Below, piece after piece: positions 32,526-40,934 of a DNA stretch of 64,000 nucleotides. The position numbers were made by a program, and so were the translations under genes. Origin of the DNA: an uncultured Prevotella sp. GTDB lineage: Bacteria > Bacteroidota > Bacteroidia > Bacteroidales > Bacteroidaceae. The stretch spans positions 1-64,000 of the forward strand of contig CABQKA010000007.1 of NCBI GenBank assembly GCA_902464615.1, given 5' to 3'. Below the pieces are notes generated by a model, which was not told the DNA's origin, did not search any database, and worked only from the letters and a program-made list of their open reading frames with translations. The first letter of the stretch is position 1, and each line of letters opens with the position of its first letter.

Positions 32526-33656
32526 ATGACAGGATACGCCGCAGAAAACGGAGAAACGAAAAAGCCCCTGCTGGGCATGACGCCCGCCGAACTGGGCGAC
32601 GTAGCCGCAGAGGCCGGTCTGCCGGCCTTTTCCGCCAAGCAGATGGCCGACTGGCTATACAGGAAACTGGCCACAGACATCGGCGGAATGACCAACCTGC
32701 CCAAGGCGGCGCGCGAACGGCTCGCCGGACGCTACTGCGTGGGACGCTCGGCACCGGCCGGCTGCCAGCGCTCGCAGGACGGCACGGTAAAATACCTCTT
32801 CCGCACCCAAGGCGGGCACTACGTCGAGTCGGTCTACATCCCCGACGGCGAACGGGCCACGCTGTGCGTGTCGAGCCAGGTGGGCTGCAAAATGGGCTGC
32901 GCCTTCTGCATGACAGGGCGGCAAGGCTTCGCGGCTTCGCTCACACCGGCCGACATACTCAACCAGATATGTTCGCTTCCCGAACAGGCCAGCCTGACCA
33001 ACATCGTCTTCATGGGACAGGGCGAACCGTTTGACAACCTGGACAACGTGCTGCGCGCCACCGAGGTGCTCACCGCCCCGTGGGGCTTCGGCTGGAGCCC
33101 CCGGCGCATCACGGTGTCGAGCGTAGGGCTGGCCAAAGGCCTGCAACGCTTCATCGAAGAAAGCGAGTGCCACCTGGCCATCAGCCTGCACCACCCCCTG
33201 CACGAGGGACGGGCCGCGCTGATGCCCGCCGAGAAAGCCTTTCCCATCCGGGAGATTGCCGACACGCTGCGGCAGTATGACGCTTTCCGCAAAGGGCACA
33301 CTGCGGCCGGGCAGTCCAAGCAACGGCGCCTCTCGTTCGAATACATCCCCTTCGACGGGGTCAACGACTCGCCGCGCCACGCGAAAGCCATCGTGGACCT
33401 GCTGCGCGGCCTGGACTGCCGCATCAACCTCATCCGCTTCCACGGCATCCCCGACACACCGCTGCGGGGCATCCCCGAAAAACGGATGCTGCAACTCCGC
33501 GATTACCTCACGGAACACGGAATTTTCACCACCATCAGAGCCTCGCGCGGCGAGGACATCCTGGCCGCATGCGGACTGCTCTCCACCGCAAGGCAAGAGG
33601 CAGAACGCCAAGGCCAAGCCGGCGCAAGCGCACGGCGGGAGATGGGACAAGGCTGA
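32526..33656 (+). CDS. rlmN: 23S rRNA/tRNA adenine-C2 methyltransferase RlmN
   Basis: 376 residues. A radical SAM enzyme making m2A2503 in 23S rRNA and m2A37 in tRNAs. N-terminal domain FSAKQMADWLYRKLATDIGG (about 38-57); VGCKMGCAFCMTGRQG with C-x3-C-x2-C at about 120; MGQGEPFDNLDNVLRA (about 160); SSVGLAKG, AISLHHPLHEGRAALMPAEK, FEYIPFDGVNDS, and the C-terminal TTIRASRGEDILAACGLL whose Cys is the methyl-carrying residue. It starts the operon that continues with pdxA, 29 bases on. Confidence 0.96.
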   Translation: MTGYAAENGETKKPLLGMTPAELGDVAAEAGLPAFSAKQMADWLYRKLATDIGGMTNLPKAARERLAGRYCVGRSAPAGCQRSQDGTVKYLFRTQGGHYVESVYIPDGERATLCVSSQVGCKMGCAFCMTGRQGFAASLTPADILNQICSLPEQASLTNIVFMGQGEPFDNLDNVLRATEVLTAPWGFGWSPRRITVSSVGLAKGLQRFIEESECHLAISLHHPLHEGRAALMPAEKAFPIREIADTLRQYDAFRKGHTAAGQSKQRRLSFEYIPFDGVNDSPRHAKAIVDLLRGLDCRINLIRFHGIPDTPLRGIPEKRMLQLRDYLTEHGIFTTIRASRGEDILAACGLLSTARQEAERQGQAGASARREMGQG

Positions 33657-33685
33657 GTTCCGCCATCCGACAAAACATAAACACC

Positions 33686-34840
33686 ATGACGCTTAACAAC
33701 CATACGCACGACCATTCCCCCGAGGAGACGGCCACACAGGCCGCTTCCAGGAAACTGCTCCGCGTGGGCATCACGCAAGGAGACACGAACGGTGTCGGCT
33801 ACGAACTGATTCTGAAAACCTTTTCAGACAATGGCATGTTCGAGCTTTGTCTCCCCGTCATCTTCGGTTCAGCCAAGGTGGCTACGTACCACCGCAAGAC
33901 CTTGGGCATAGAGATGAATTTCCACATCATCCGCTCGGCCGAAGAAGCCGTCCCCGGCCAGCTGAACCTGATAAACTGCATCGAGGACGACGTTAAAGTG
34001 GAGCTGGGCAAAGCCACCCCGGAAGGAGGCGAGGCGGCACGCATCGCCTTGGAAAGCGCAACGCAAGCCCTCCGGGAGGGAGAAATCGACGTACTCGTCA
34101 CGGCACCCATCTGCAAGTCGGCCATTCAGAGCGAAAGATTCCCCTTCACAGGCCACACCGAATACCTGCAAAACCGCATAGGCGACGGGGCAGAACCGCT
34201 GATGATATTGGCCAACAGCCTGATGCGCGTGGCCCTCGTCACGACCCACTTGCCCGTGAAGGACGTAGCGACCCACGTGACACAGGAGGCCGTCCTCGCG
34301 AAAATCAAGCTGCTCCACGAAAGCCTGCGCCACGACTTCCTGCTGTCGGCCCCGCGCATCGCCGTCCTGGGATTCAACCCGCACAACGGGGACAACGGGA
34401 CGCTGGGAACGGAAGAGCAGGAAGCCATACAGCCCGCCATCGAGGCAGCCGTGGCAGAAGGCCTGCAATGCTTCGGCCCCTACTCCAGCGACGGTTTCTT
34501 CGGCGCAGGGCTTTACCGGCACTTCGACGCCGTCCTGGCCATGTACCACGATCAAGGGCTTATCCCCTTCAAAGCTCTGTCCATGGACGACGGAGTGAAC
34601 TTCACGGCCGGCCTGCCCTACGTCCGCACCTCGCCGGACCACGGAACGGCCTTCGACATCGCAGGCAAAGGCACCGCCTCGCCGGAATCGTTCCGGCAAG
34701 CCATCTTCATGGCCATCGACATCTACCGCAACCGCGAAGCCGACGACGAAGCACGCCGCTCCCCACTCCAGAAGTTATACCACGAACACCGCGAGGACAG
34801 CGACCGCCAGCGCCACATCCAATCAGAAAAGACAGAATGA
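33686..34840 (+). CDS. pdxA: 4-Hydroxythreonine-4-phosphate dehydrogenase PdxA
   Basis: 384 residues, oxidising 4-phosphohydroxy-L-threonine with NAD in pyridoxal 5-phosphate synthesis. Core motifs: VGITQGDTNGVGYELILKTF (about 26-45), VTAPICKSAIQ, FPFTGHTEYL (metal His), VTTHLPVKDV, LGFNPHNGDNGTLG, MYHDQGLIPFK (metal His near 295), TSPDHGTAFDIAGKGTASPE. It is longer than the E. coli enzyme (329) because of a ~24-residue N-terminal tail and a charged C-terminus. The stop overlaps the ATG of the next gene (ATGA). Confidence 0.95.
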   Translation: MTLNNHTHDHSPEETATQAASRKLLRVGITQGDTNGVGYELILKTFSDNGMFELCLPVIFGSAKVATYHRKTLGIEMNFHIIRSAEEAVPGQLNLINCIEDDVKVELGKATPEGGEAARIALESATQALREGEIDVLVTAPICKSAIQSERFPFTGHTEYLQNRIGDGAEPLMILANSLMRVALVTTHLPVKDVATHVTQEAVLAKIKLLHESLRHDFLLSAPRIAVLGFNPHNGDNGTLGTEEQEAIQPAIEAAVAEGLQCFGPYSSDGFFGAGLYRHFDAVLAMYHDQGLIPFKALSMDDGVNFTAGLPYVRTSPDHGTAFDIAGKGTASPESFRQAIFMAIDIYRNREADDEARRSPLQKLYHEHREDSDRQRHIQSEKTE

Positions 34841-35550
34841 AATTTGCCATTATCGCAGCCGGCGAAGGCTCACGGCTCAGCCAGGAAGGCATAGACTTGC
34901 CCAAGCCGCTCGTTAGCATAGGGGGCGAGCCCATGATAGACAGACTCGTCCGCATCTTCAACGAGAACGGCGCCGAAGAAATAAGCATCATCGTCAACCG
35001 GCTTCACCCGCAAACCGAAGAGCACGTCCGCCAGCTGGCCGCACGGAGCAAAGGCGCGCCCATCCGCATCCTCGTGAAAACGACGCCCAGCTCCATGCAC
35101 AGCTTCTTCGAGCTAAGCCCCGGCCTGGAAGGGCATCCGTTCTGCCTGACAACGGTCGACACCATCTTCCCCGAGAAGGAATTCTCCGCTTATATAGAAG
35201 CCTTCCGCCACAGTACGGCAGACGGCCTCATGGGCGTAACGGCCTTCGTAGACGACGAGAAGCCGCTCTACGTAGCCACCGACGCGCACCTCCATATCAC
35301 GGGATTCCACGACACACGCGAAAGCGAAGACGACCGCTACGTATCGGGCGGCATCTACGCCCTGCGCCCCTCGGCCCTGGACACGCTGCGGCGCTGCATG
35401 GCCGAAGGCAAAAGCCGCATGCGCAACTTCCAGCGCGCCCTGGTCGAGGACGGACAGCGACTCGAAGCCTGGCCGTTCAGCAAAGTCATGGATGTGGACC
35501 ACGCCGACGACATCGTAAAAGCCGAACAATTCCTCCACGAAAGCGTATGA
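34837..35550 (+). CDS. NTP transferase (sugar- or polyol-phosphate nucleotidyltransferase)
   Basis: 237 residues. The nucleotidyltransferase signature FAIIAAGEGSRLSQEG is at 3-18, followed by LPKPLVSIGGEPMIDRLVRI (K of the PKPL motif). LTTVDTIFPEKEF at about 103 supplies the metal-binding Asp. VSGGIYALRP at about 170 and FSKVMDVDHADDI at the end complete the fold. It is close to cytidylyl- and sugar-phosphate transferases; the alcohol substrate is unknown. It overlaps pdxA by 4 bases and the ATP-grasp gene by 4 bases, so the three are translationally coupled. Beside a CDP-alcohol phosphotransferase, a CDP-activated product is the likeliest. CTP use is inference. Confidence 0.82.
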   Translation: MKFAIIAAGEGSRLSQEGIDLPKPLVSIGGEPMIDRLVRIFNENGAEEISIIVNRLHPQTEEHVRQLAARSKGAPIRILVKTTPSSMHSFFELSPGLEGHPFCLTTVDTIFPEKEFSAYIEAFRHSTADGLMGVTAFVDDEKPLYVATDAHLHITGFHDTRESEDDRYVSGGIYALRPSALDTLRRCMAEGKSRMRNFQRALVEDGQRLEAWPFSKVMDVDHADDIVKAEQFLHESV

Positions 35551-36437
35551 AAATACTTGGCATCAGCCGTTCCCCGCGTTTCTCCCCTAATTCAGTCGCC
35601 CGCGACAAAGCCATATTCCAGGCTGTCGCAGGGGAACTGCGCCGCATGGGCCATGACGTGGCGACAGTCTGCGAAGATGATTTCCGTGACACAGGCCATG
35701 CCGACATTATCTATAACATGGGGCGCGACACGTGTTTCCTCGCATCCCTTGCCCGCCATACCGGCGTCCCGGTCATTAATTCGCCCTCCGCGCTTCTAAG
35801 TGCCACGCGCACCGCCCTGACGGAACGCTTCGGCGCCGAGGGCATCCCCATCCCCCGGAGCTACACTTTCCGCACCGCGACACTTGCCCCGGCCGACGCC
35901 GATGCCTTCTGCGAGTCATGCGGCAACCGCATCTGGCTCAAGCGCGGCGATGCCTGCGCGCAATCCGCCGAGGACGTGCGCCACATCCAGGATACGGACA
36001 GTCTCCACACCGCCCTTGAGGACTTCGCCCGGCGCAACATCACCGACGGCGTCCTCTGCGAGCATGTGGCCGGCGACCTTGTCAAATTCTACGGCGTCGA
36101 GGGCACAGACTTTTTCTATCTGTATTACCCGACAGAGGGGAAGAACTTCAGCAAATTCGGACTGGAAAAAATCAACGGCGCCCCGACGGGCTTCGCCTTC
36201 CGCACGCAGGCGCTCAAGGCATGCGCCGACCACGCCGCGCGCCTGAGCGGATTCATCGTCTACGGCGGCGACGCCATCATCCGGCGCGACGGCTCCTTCG
36301 TCATTATCGACTTCAACGACTGGCCCTCTTTCTCGCGCTGCTGTAACGAAGCCGCGCGGGCCATCGCCGCACGGGTGAACATCCTGCGCAACGCGCTGCA
36401 CCCGGTAGCCATGCAGTCCGCTTTCCACTATTTATAA
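35547..36437 (+). CDS. ATP-grasp family protein
   Basis: 296 residues. The N-terminal preATP-grasp-like part (MKILGISRSPRFSPNSVARD, DIIYNMGRDTCFLA) is followed by the ATP-grasp core: NRIWLKRGDACAQ at about 130-142 (nucleotide Lys), GVLCEHVAGDLVKFYGVEG at about 170-190, and GDAIIRRDGSFVIIDFNDWP at about 238-257, with the metal-binding D-x-N as IDFND. This last motif resembles that of RimK and of inositol-trisphosphate 5/6-kinases. It could form an amide or phosphorylate a polyol. It overlaps the nucleotidyltransferase gene by four bases. The substrate is unknown. Confidence 0.78.
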   Translation: MKILGISRSPRFSPNSVARDKAIFQAVAGELRRMGHDVATVCEDDFRDTGHADIIYNMGRDTCFLASLARHTGVPVINSPSALLSATRTALTERFGAEGIPIPRSYTFRTATLAPADADAFCESCGNRIWLKRGDACAQSAEDVRHIQDTDSLHTALEDFARRNITDGVLCEHVAGDLVKFYGVEGTDFFYLYYPTEGKNFSKFGLEKINGAPTGFAFRTQALKACADHAARLSGFIVYGGDAIIRRDGSFVIIDFNDWPSFSRCCNEAARAIAARVNILRNALHPVAMQSAFHYL

Positions 36438-36449
36438 GTCTTCATCTTC

Positions 36450-37370
36450 ATGAGCAAGAAAGATTCCCTGACTGCGACTTTCAAGTCGCAGGACACCGAA
36501 GAGTGGCTCGACATCCATTTCACCCGCCCCTTAGGACTATTGTGGGCCCGCTTCTTCAACCATTTCGGCATCCATCCCAACGTGGTCACCATTCTTTCCA
36601 TTATCCTCGGCGCCGCAGCGGGCGTCTTCTTTTACTTCGACAATATCTGGCTGAACATCGCCGGTATCCTGCTGCTCGTCTGGGCCAACCTCTACGACAG
36701 CGCGGACGGGCAGCTGGCCCGCATGACGGGCAAGAAGACGCTTTGGGGACGCATTCTCGACGGTTTTGCCGGCGACGTGTGGTTCTTTTCCATATACGCG
36801 TCGCTCTCCCTGCGGCTTACGCCTGAATGGGGCATATGGATATGGCTGCTCTCCGCCTTTGCCGGCTTCATCTGCCACGCCCGGCAAAGTCAGCTGGCCG
36901 ACTACTACCGGAACATCCACCTTTACTTCCTCAAAGGAGAAAGCGGCAGCGAACTTGACAACTCCGCCAAACTGACGGCCGAGTTCCAGTCGCTCAAGTG
37001 GAAGGAAAACGGCGCATGGAAACTCTTCCTCTTTTTCTACCGCAACTACACCAAGCGGCAGGAACAGCTCACTCCGGCCTTCCAACACTTCAAGTCGGCC
37101 ATCGCCGACCGCTTCGGCAAAGCGTTGCCCCAAACCTTGCGCGACGACTTCCGGCGCGGCAGCCTCCCCTTGATGAAATGGGCAAACATCCTGACGTTCA
37201 ACACACGCGCCATCGTGCTCTACATCTGCGTGCTTACGGGAATTCCCTGGGCCTATATGGTCTTTGAAATCACCGTCATGAACATACTCTTTTTCTATAT
37301 GCGCGCATGCCACGAAAAGCTTTGCCGCCGAATGCTCGACAATCTTGATTCTTATGAAGCCGCTGTATAG
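36450..37370 (+). CDS. CDP-alcohol phosphatidyltransferase family membrane protein
   Basis: 306 residues, several membrane segments (VVTILSIILGAAAGVFFYF, IAGILLLVWANLY, two near the C-terminus). The catalytic motif YDSADGQLARMTGKKTLWGR then ILDGFAGD lies at about 88-115. It matches D-x2-DG-x2-AR-x8-G-x3-D, but the final two Asp are separated by four residues instead of the usual three. A soluble insert sits around 155-230. The enzyme transfers a phospho-alcohol from a CDP-activated donor to an acceptor alcohol or lipid. It is 12 bases after the ATP-grasp gene and overlaps the next gene by 17 bases. Confidence 0.88.
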   Translation: MSKKDSLTATFKSQDTEEWLDIHFTRPLGLLWARFFNHFGIHPNVVTILSIILGAAAGVFFYFDNIWLNIAGILLLVWANLYDSADGQLARMTGKKTLWGRILDGFAGDVWFFSIYASLSLRLTPEWGIWIWLLSAFAGFICHARQSQLADYYRNIHLYFLKGESGSELDNSAKLTAEFQSLKWKENGAWKLFLFFYRNYTKRQEQLTPAFQHFKSAIADRFGKALPQTLRDDFRRGSLPLMKWANILTFNTRAIVLYICVLTGIPWAYMVFEITVMNILFFYMRACHEKLCRRMLDNLDSYEAAV

Positions 37371-38358
37371 AAACCTCTTCCTGCTTTTCGGCATCATCGC
37401 CATTATTGTCATGCTCTGCACGTTCAACGTGGACTACGGCATACTCCGCGACAAGTTGCCGCGCATCATGGCCTACCTTCCCCTCATCGTCGGCGTGTGG
37501 GTCGTGGTCTATGCTTTCAATGCCGGAGCCTTCCAGCTCATCGTCAACAGCGGCAAGCACGACAAGCACCTCTCGTTCCGCCACGCCTACAAACTGACCG
37601 TCTCGGGCTTCGCCTTCAGCTACACGACGCCTTTCGGATTCGGAGGCGGCCCTTACCGCGTCATGGAACTGGCCGGCCATATCGGGACAAACCGCGCCAT
37701 GTCTTCCGTCGTGCTCTACTCCATGATGCACATCCTCTCGCACATTTGTCTGTGGACCACGGCCATAGTCCTCTACATCGCGTTCTATTTCGAGCGCATC
37801 GATCCTTGGCTATGGAGCATCTTCGGCATTTGCGCCGTCCTCCTGGCCTTCATTCTCTACGTATTTTACAAGGGCTACAAGAACGGGCTTATCGTCCGCC
37901 TCTTCCGCATCCTGCTCTACATCCCCTTCGCCAAGCGGCCGGCGCGCAAGTTCTACGAGAAAAACCTGGAGAACATGAAGCAAATAGACCGCAACATTGC
38001 CTACTTGCACGAACAGCCCCGCGCTTTCTACGGATCGCTGGCCCTGGAGTACATCGCCCGCGTGTTCAACGCCTTCGAGTTCTTTTTCATCCTCCTGGCC
38101 TTCGGCGCCCCGGTCACGTTCTGCGACGCCGTGCTTGTCCTTGCCTTTTCTTCCCTCATGGGCAACCTGCTTTTCTTCTTCCCCATGCAGATGGGCGCAC
38201 GCGAAGGCGGACTGGCACTCATCATCCAATTGCTCGGATACGTCGGCGGTGCGGGCATCGGCCTTTTCGCCAGCTTCCTGACCCGCATCCGGGAGATGGT
38301 GTGGATTTTCATCGGCGTGAGCCTCGTCAAGGTAGGCAACAAGCGCCTGATGCGTTGA
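37354..38358 (+). CDS. Flippase-like membrane protein (LPG synthase TM / UPF0104 family)
   Basis: 334 residues from MKPLYRNLFLLFGI (a TTG nine bases earlier is less likely). Seven to eight membrane helices, with family motifs SFRHAYKLTVSGFAFSYTTP, GFGGGPYRVMELAGHIG (about 90-106), and FFPMQMGAREGGLALI near 285. This family includes the flippase half of MprF and proteins proposed to translocate lipids or regulate envelope synthesis. It overlaps the CDP-alcohol transferase by 17 bases, so it probably moves that enzyme's product. The direction and substrate are unknown. Confidence 0.88.
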   Translation: MKPLYRNLFLLFGIIAIIVMLCTFNVDYGILRDKLPRIMAYLPLIVGVWVVVYAFNAGAFQLIVNSGKHDKHLSFRHAYKLTVSGFAFSYTTPFGFGGGPYRVMELAGHIGTNRAMSSVVLYSMMHILSHICLWTTAIVLYIAFYFERIDPWLWSIFGICAVLLAFILYVFYKGYKNGLIVRLFRILLYIPFAKRPARKFYEKNLENMKQIDRNIAYLHEQPRAFYGSLALEYIARVFNAFEFFFILLAFGAPVTFCDAVLVLAFSSLMGNLLFFFPMQMGAREGGLALIIQLLGYVGGAGIGLFASFLTRIREMVWIFIGVSLVKVGNKRLMR

Positions 38359-38414
38359 CCCGGAGGCACAACCGCTTTCTTCTCACGGTCCCCAATTACT
38401 GAAAACAACACGAC

Positions 38415-39161
38415 ATGACGAACCAAACAAACGGACCCCGGATGCCGCTAAAGGCTTCGGCCATCCTTTTCGACTATGGCGGCACGCTCGACACCGATGC
38501 CCGCCACTGGAGCCACGTGCTTTTTGAAAAATACCGGCAGGCCGGCATCCCCGTAAGCGAAGGCCAATTCCGCGAAGCCTACGTCCACGGCGAACGCACG
38601 CTCGGCGCATCGGCCATCATCGCGCCGGACGACACATTCCCGCTCGTCCTGCACAAGAAAATAGTCCTTGAGATGGACTATCTCCGTGCACACGGCTACT
38701 GGAACGTCCCCGCGGACGAATGCGGAAAAGCCGCAGACGAAGTGGCCGCACTCTGTAACGGCTATGTGCTGGACAACCTGCGCCAAACGCGCCGCGTGCT
38801 GGAAGAGCTTCAAGACCATAAGCTCTGCCTCGTCTCCAATTTCTACGGCAACCTCCCCGCCGTGTTGCAGGACTACGGGCTGGAGCATTATTTCACCACG
38901 GTCGTGGAAAGCGCCGCCGTCGGCATCCGAAAGCCCGACCCGGCCATATACCGGCTGGCCCTCGAGCAGGCCGGCGTACCGGCGGCCGAAGCCATTGTCG
39001 TCGGGGACAGTTACACGAAAGACATCGTCCCGGCCAAGACTCTGGGCTGCCAGGCCGTGTGGCTTGAAGGCGAGGAGTGGACGCCCGCGGAGCACGACAG
39101 GTCGCTCCCCGACGCGGTCATCCACCATTTGAGCGAACTGCTCGACGTGGTCGCCCACTGA
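38415..39161 (+). CDS. HAD superfamily hydrolase
   Basis: 248 residues, soluble. Motif I is ILFDYGGTLDTDARHWS at about 16-32: the nucleophile Asp is present, but the usual second Asp of DxD is Gly, as in the DxGG subset. Motif II LCLVSNFYGN near 136, motif III in VGIRKPDPAIYRLAL near 175, motif IV VVGDSYTKDIVPAKTLG near 195. The helical cap lies between motif I and II. It probably dephosphorylates a small phosphoester. It is 56 bases after the flippase-like gene and ends the cluster, just before a strong terminator. Confidence 0.88.
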   Translation: MTNQTNGPRMPLKASAILFDYGGTLDTDARHWSHVLFEKYRQAGIPVSEGQFREAYVHGERTLGASAIIAPDDTFPLVLHKKIVLEMDYLRAHGYWNVPADECGKAADEVAALCNGYVLDNLRQTRRVLEELQDHKLCLVSNFYGNLPAVLQDYGLEHYFTTVVESAAVGIRKPDPAIYRLALEQAGVPAAEAIVVGDSYTKDIVPAKTLGCQAVWLEGEEWTPAEHDRSLPDAVIHHLSELLDVVAH

Positions 39162-39184
39162 CAGTGCGGCCCGTCCCTGCAATG

Positions 39185-39228
39185 CGTCAGCGGCGCGCGC
39201 TTCTTCGGGAAAGCGCGCGCCGCTGACG
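39185..39228 (+). terminator. Strong hairpin terminator
   Basis: A perfect 18-base stem (39185-39202 with 39211-39228) and an eight-base loop, 24 bases after the HAD gene stop. A second hairpin (39255-39264 with 39281-39290) follows on the way to ispH. Confidence 0.85.
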
Positions 39229-39301
39229 TTGTATGCCCGCAGTCGGGCTGCCGACGGTCCCTATTCCCGTAGCCACGGGGATAGGGACCGTAAAAATTCG
39301 C

Positions 39302-40174
39302 CTAAGCCCCCTCGGCTTCCGCCAGGCGGGCAATGGCCGCACGGCAATCCTCCATGAGCCATTTCGGCGTAGAAGTGGCGCCGCAAACGCCTACGCTGCG
39401 CGCGCCGGTAAACCAGGCCGGCTGCAGGGCCGCGGGAGTGTCCACCAGATAGGAGCGCGGATTCACCGCGCGGCAGGCCTCGTAGAGCACCCGCCCGTTG
39501 CTGCTTTTCAGGCCGCAGACAAAGACCACCACATCGTGGCGCACGGCGAAGGAGCGGATGTTGGGCAGGCGGTTGGCCACTTGCCGGCAAATCGTGTCGA
39601 AGTAGCGGAACGTGGCCGGCGGTTGGATGTGGGCCGTAATGTAGTCCACTATGCGGCGGAACTCGCCCAGCGGCTTCGTCGTCTGGGAGAAGAGACACGT
39701 GTCGCGGGTAAAATCCAGGCGCGACGCTTCCTCCAGCCCTTCGATGACGATGGCCGTCCCCTCCGTCTGCCCCACAAGCCCGAGCACCTCGGCGTGGCCG
39801 CGCTTGCCGTAGATGACCACCTGCGGGCGGCCTGGCTCGGAGCAGACGCGCTTGATGCGCTGTTGCAGGCGCAGGACGACGGGGCAGGTGGCGTCGATGA
39901 TTTCAATGCCGTTGCGGCGGGCGGTGTCGTAAGTGGCGGGGGGCTCGCCGTGGGCGCGGAGCAGGACGCGGGCGCCGCGCAGCCGCCCGAACTCCTCGTG
40001 GCCGATGGTGACCAGGCCCAGCCCGCGCAGGCGGTCGCACTCGCTGCCGTTGTGGACGATGTCGCCCAGGCAATAGAGCGGACGGCCCACGGCCAGTTCC
40101 TCCTCGGCTTTCCGGATGGCCGTCGTAACGCCGAAACAAAAGCCGGACTGTTCGTCAATCTCTATCGTAAGCAT
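39302..40174 (-). CDS. ispH: 4-Hydroxy-3-methylbut-2-enyl diphosphate reductase IspH
   Basis: 290 residues from MLTIEIDEQSGFCFGV; an in-frame ATG at 40186 would add four. The last MEP pathway step, a [4Fe-4S] enzyme. Cluster Cys: SGFCFGV (about 12), IDATCPVV (about 97), FDTICRQ (about 195). Also DIVHNGSE, RAHGEPP, GKRGHAE, SQTTKP, GATSTPKWLM. The stop codon TAG lies inside the dispersed repeat CTAAGCCCC (39302-39310), which also encodes the last Gly-Ala. It follows cmk by about 19 bases in the operon porQ-cmk-ispH. Confidence 0.96.
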   Translation of the reverse strand: MLTIEIDEQSGFCFGVTTAIRKAEEELAVGRPLYCLGDIVHNGSECDRLRGLGLVTIGHEEFGRLRGARVLLRAHGEPPATYDTARRNGIEIIDATCPVVLRLQQRIKRVCSEPGRPQVVIYGKRGHAEVLGLVGQTEGTAIVIEGLEEASRLDFTRDTCLFSQTTKPLGEFRRIVDYITAHIQPPATFRYFDTICRQVANRLPNIRSFAVRHDVVVFVCGLKSSNGRVLYEACRAVNPRSYLVDTPAALQPAWFTGARSVGVCGATSTPKWLMEDCRAAIARLAEAEGA

Positions 40175-40193
40175 AAGCCACGGCATTCATGGT

Positions 40194-40889
40194 TCAACGC
40201 TCGGCCGTCCGCTCCTCGAAGCGGCAGATCAGCCACTGCAACTGCTCTTCCAGGGTCAGCCCGCTGTTGTCCAGCACCAAGGCGTCAGGGGCCTGGCGCA
40301 AGGGAGCTGTGGCGCGGTGCGAGTCGATGTAGTCGCGCTCCTGCACATTGTGCAGTATTTCCTCGTAGGAGGCGGCCTGTCCCTTGGCCAGCAGCTCCTC
40401 GTAGCGGCGGCGCGCCCGCACTTCGGGCGCCGCCGTGACAAAGACCTTCAGCTCGGCCTGCGGGAAGACGACGGTCCCGATGTCGCGGCCGTCCATGACG
40501 ATGCCTTTCCGCTCGCCCATGCGCTGCTGCTGGCGCGTGAGGGCGGCGCGCACCGCCGGCAGGGCGGCGACGGGGCTCACGCGGGCAGAGACCTCCATGC
40601 CGCGGATCTCCTGCTCTACGTTTTCCCCGTCGAGGCATACCTGCGGCAAACCGGTGGCGGCATCCCGACGGAAGTCCACCTCCACGCCGGGCAAGGCCGC
40701 CTCAAGGCGGGCCGCATCGACCGTGCCGTCGGCCGAAAACATGCCGGCACGCAAAGCATAAAGCGTCACGGCGCGGTACATCGCGCCGGTGTCCACATAA
40801 AGATAACTGGCGTACTGGGCCAGGCCCTTTGCCATAGTACTTTTGCCACACGAGGAATGCCCGTCGATGGCTACAATGATTTTCTTCAT
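40194..40889 (-). CDS. cmk: Cytidylate kinase
   Basis: 231 residues. It phosphorylates CMP/dCMP with ATP. P-loop IDGHSSCGKSTMAKGLA at 8-24, VDTGAMYRAVTLYAL (about 32-46), VMDGRDIGTVVFPQAELKVF (about 130-149), LID part EVRARRRYEELLAKGQ, RDYIDSHRATAPL near 190. Length is normal. It lies between porQ (45 bases upstream) and ispH; porQ-cmk-ispH linkage is common in Bacteroidetes. Confidence 0.97.
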   Translation of the reverse strand: MKKIIVAIDGHSSCGKSTMAKGLAQYASYLYVDTGAMYRAVTLYALRAGMFSADGTVDAARLEAALPGVEVDFRRDAATGLPQVCLDGENVEQEIRGMEVSARVSPVAALPAVRAALTRQQQRMGERKGIVMDGRDIGTVVFPQAELKVFVTAAPEVRARRRYEELLAKGQAASYEEILHNVQERDYIDSHRATAPLRQAPDALVLDNSGLTLEEQLQWLICRFEERTAER

Positions 40890-40934
40890 GATTCGCTGTT
40901 GATTAATCTAAGGAGACCGCGCCGCCGCACTGCA

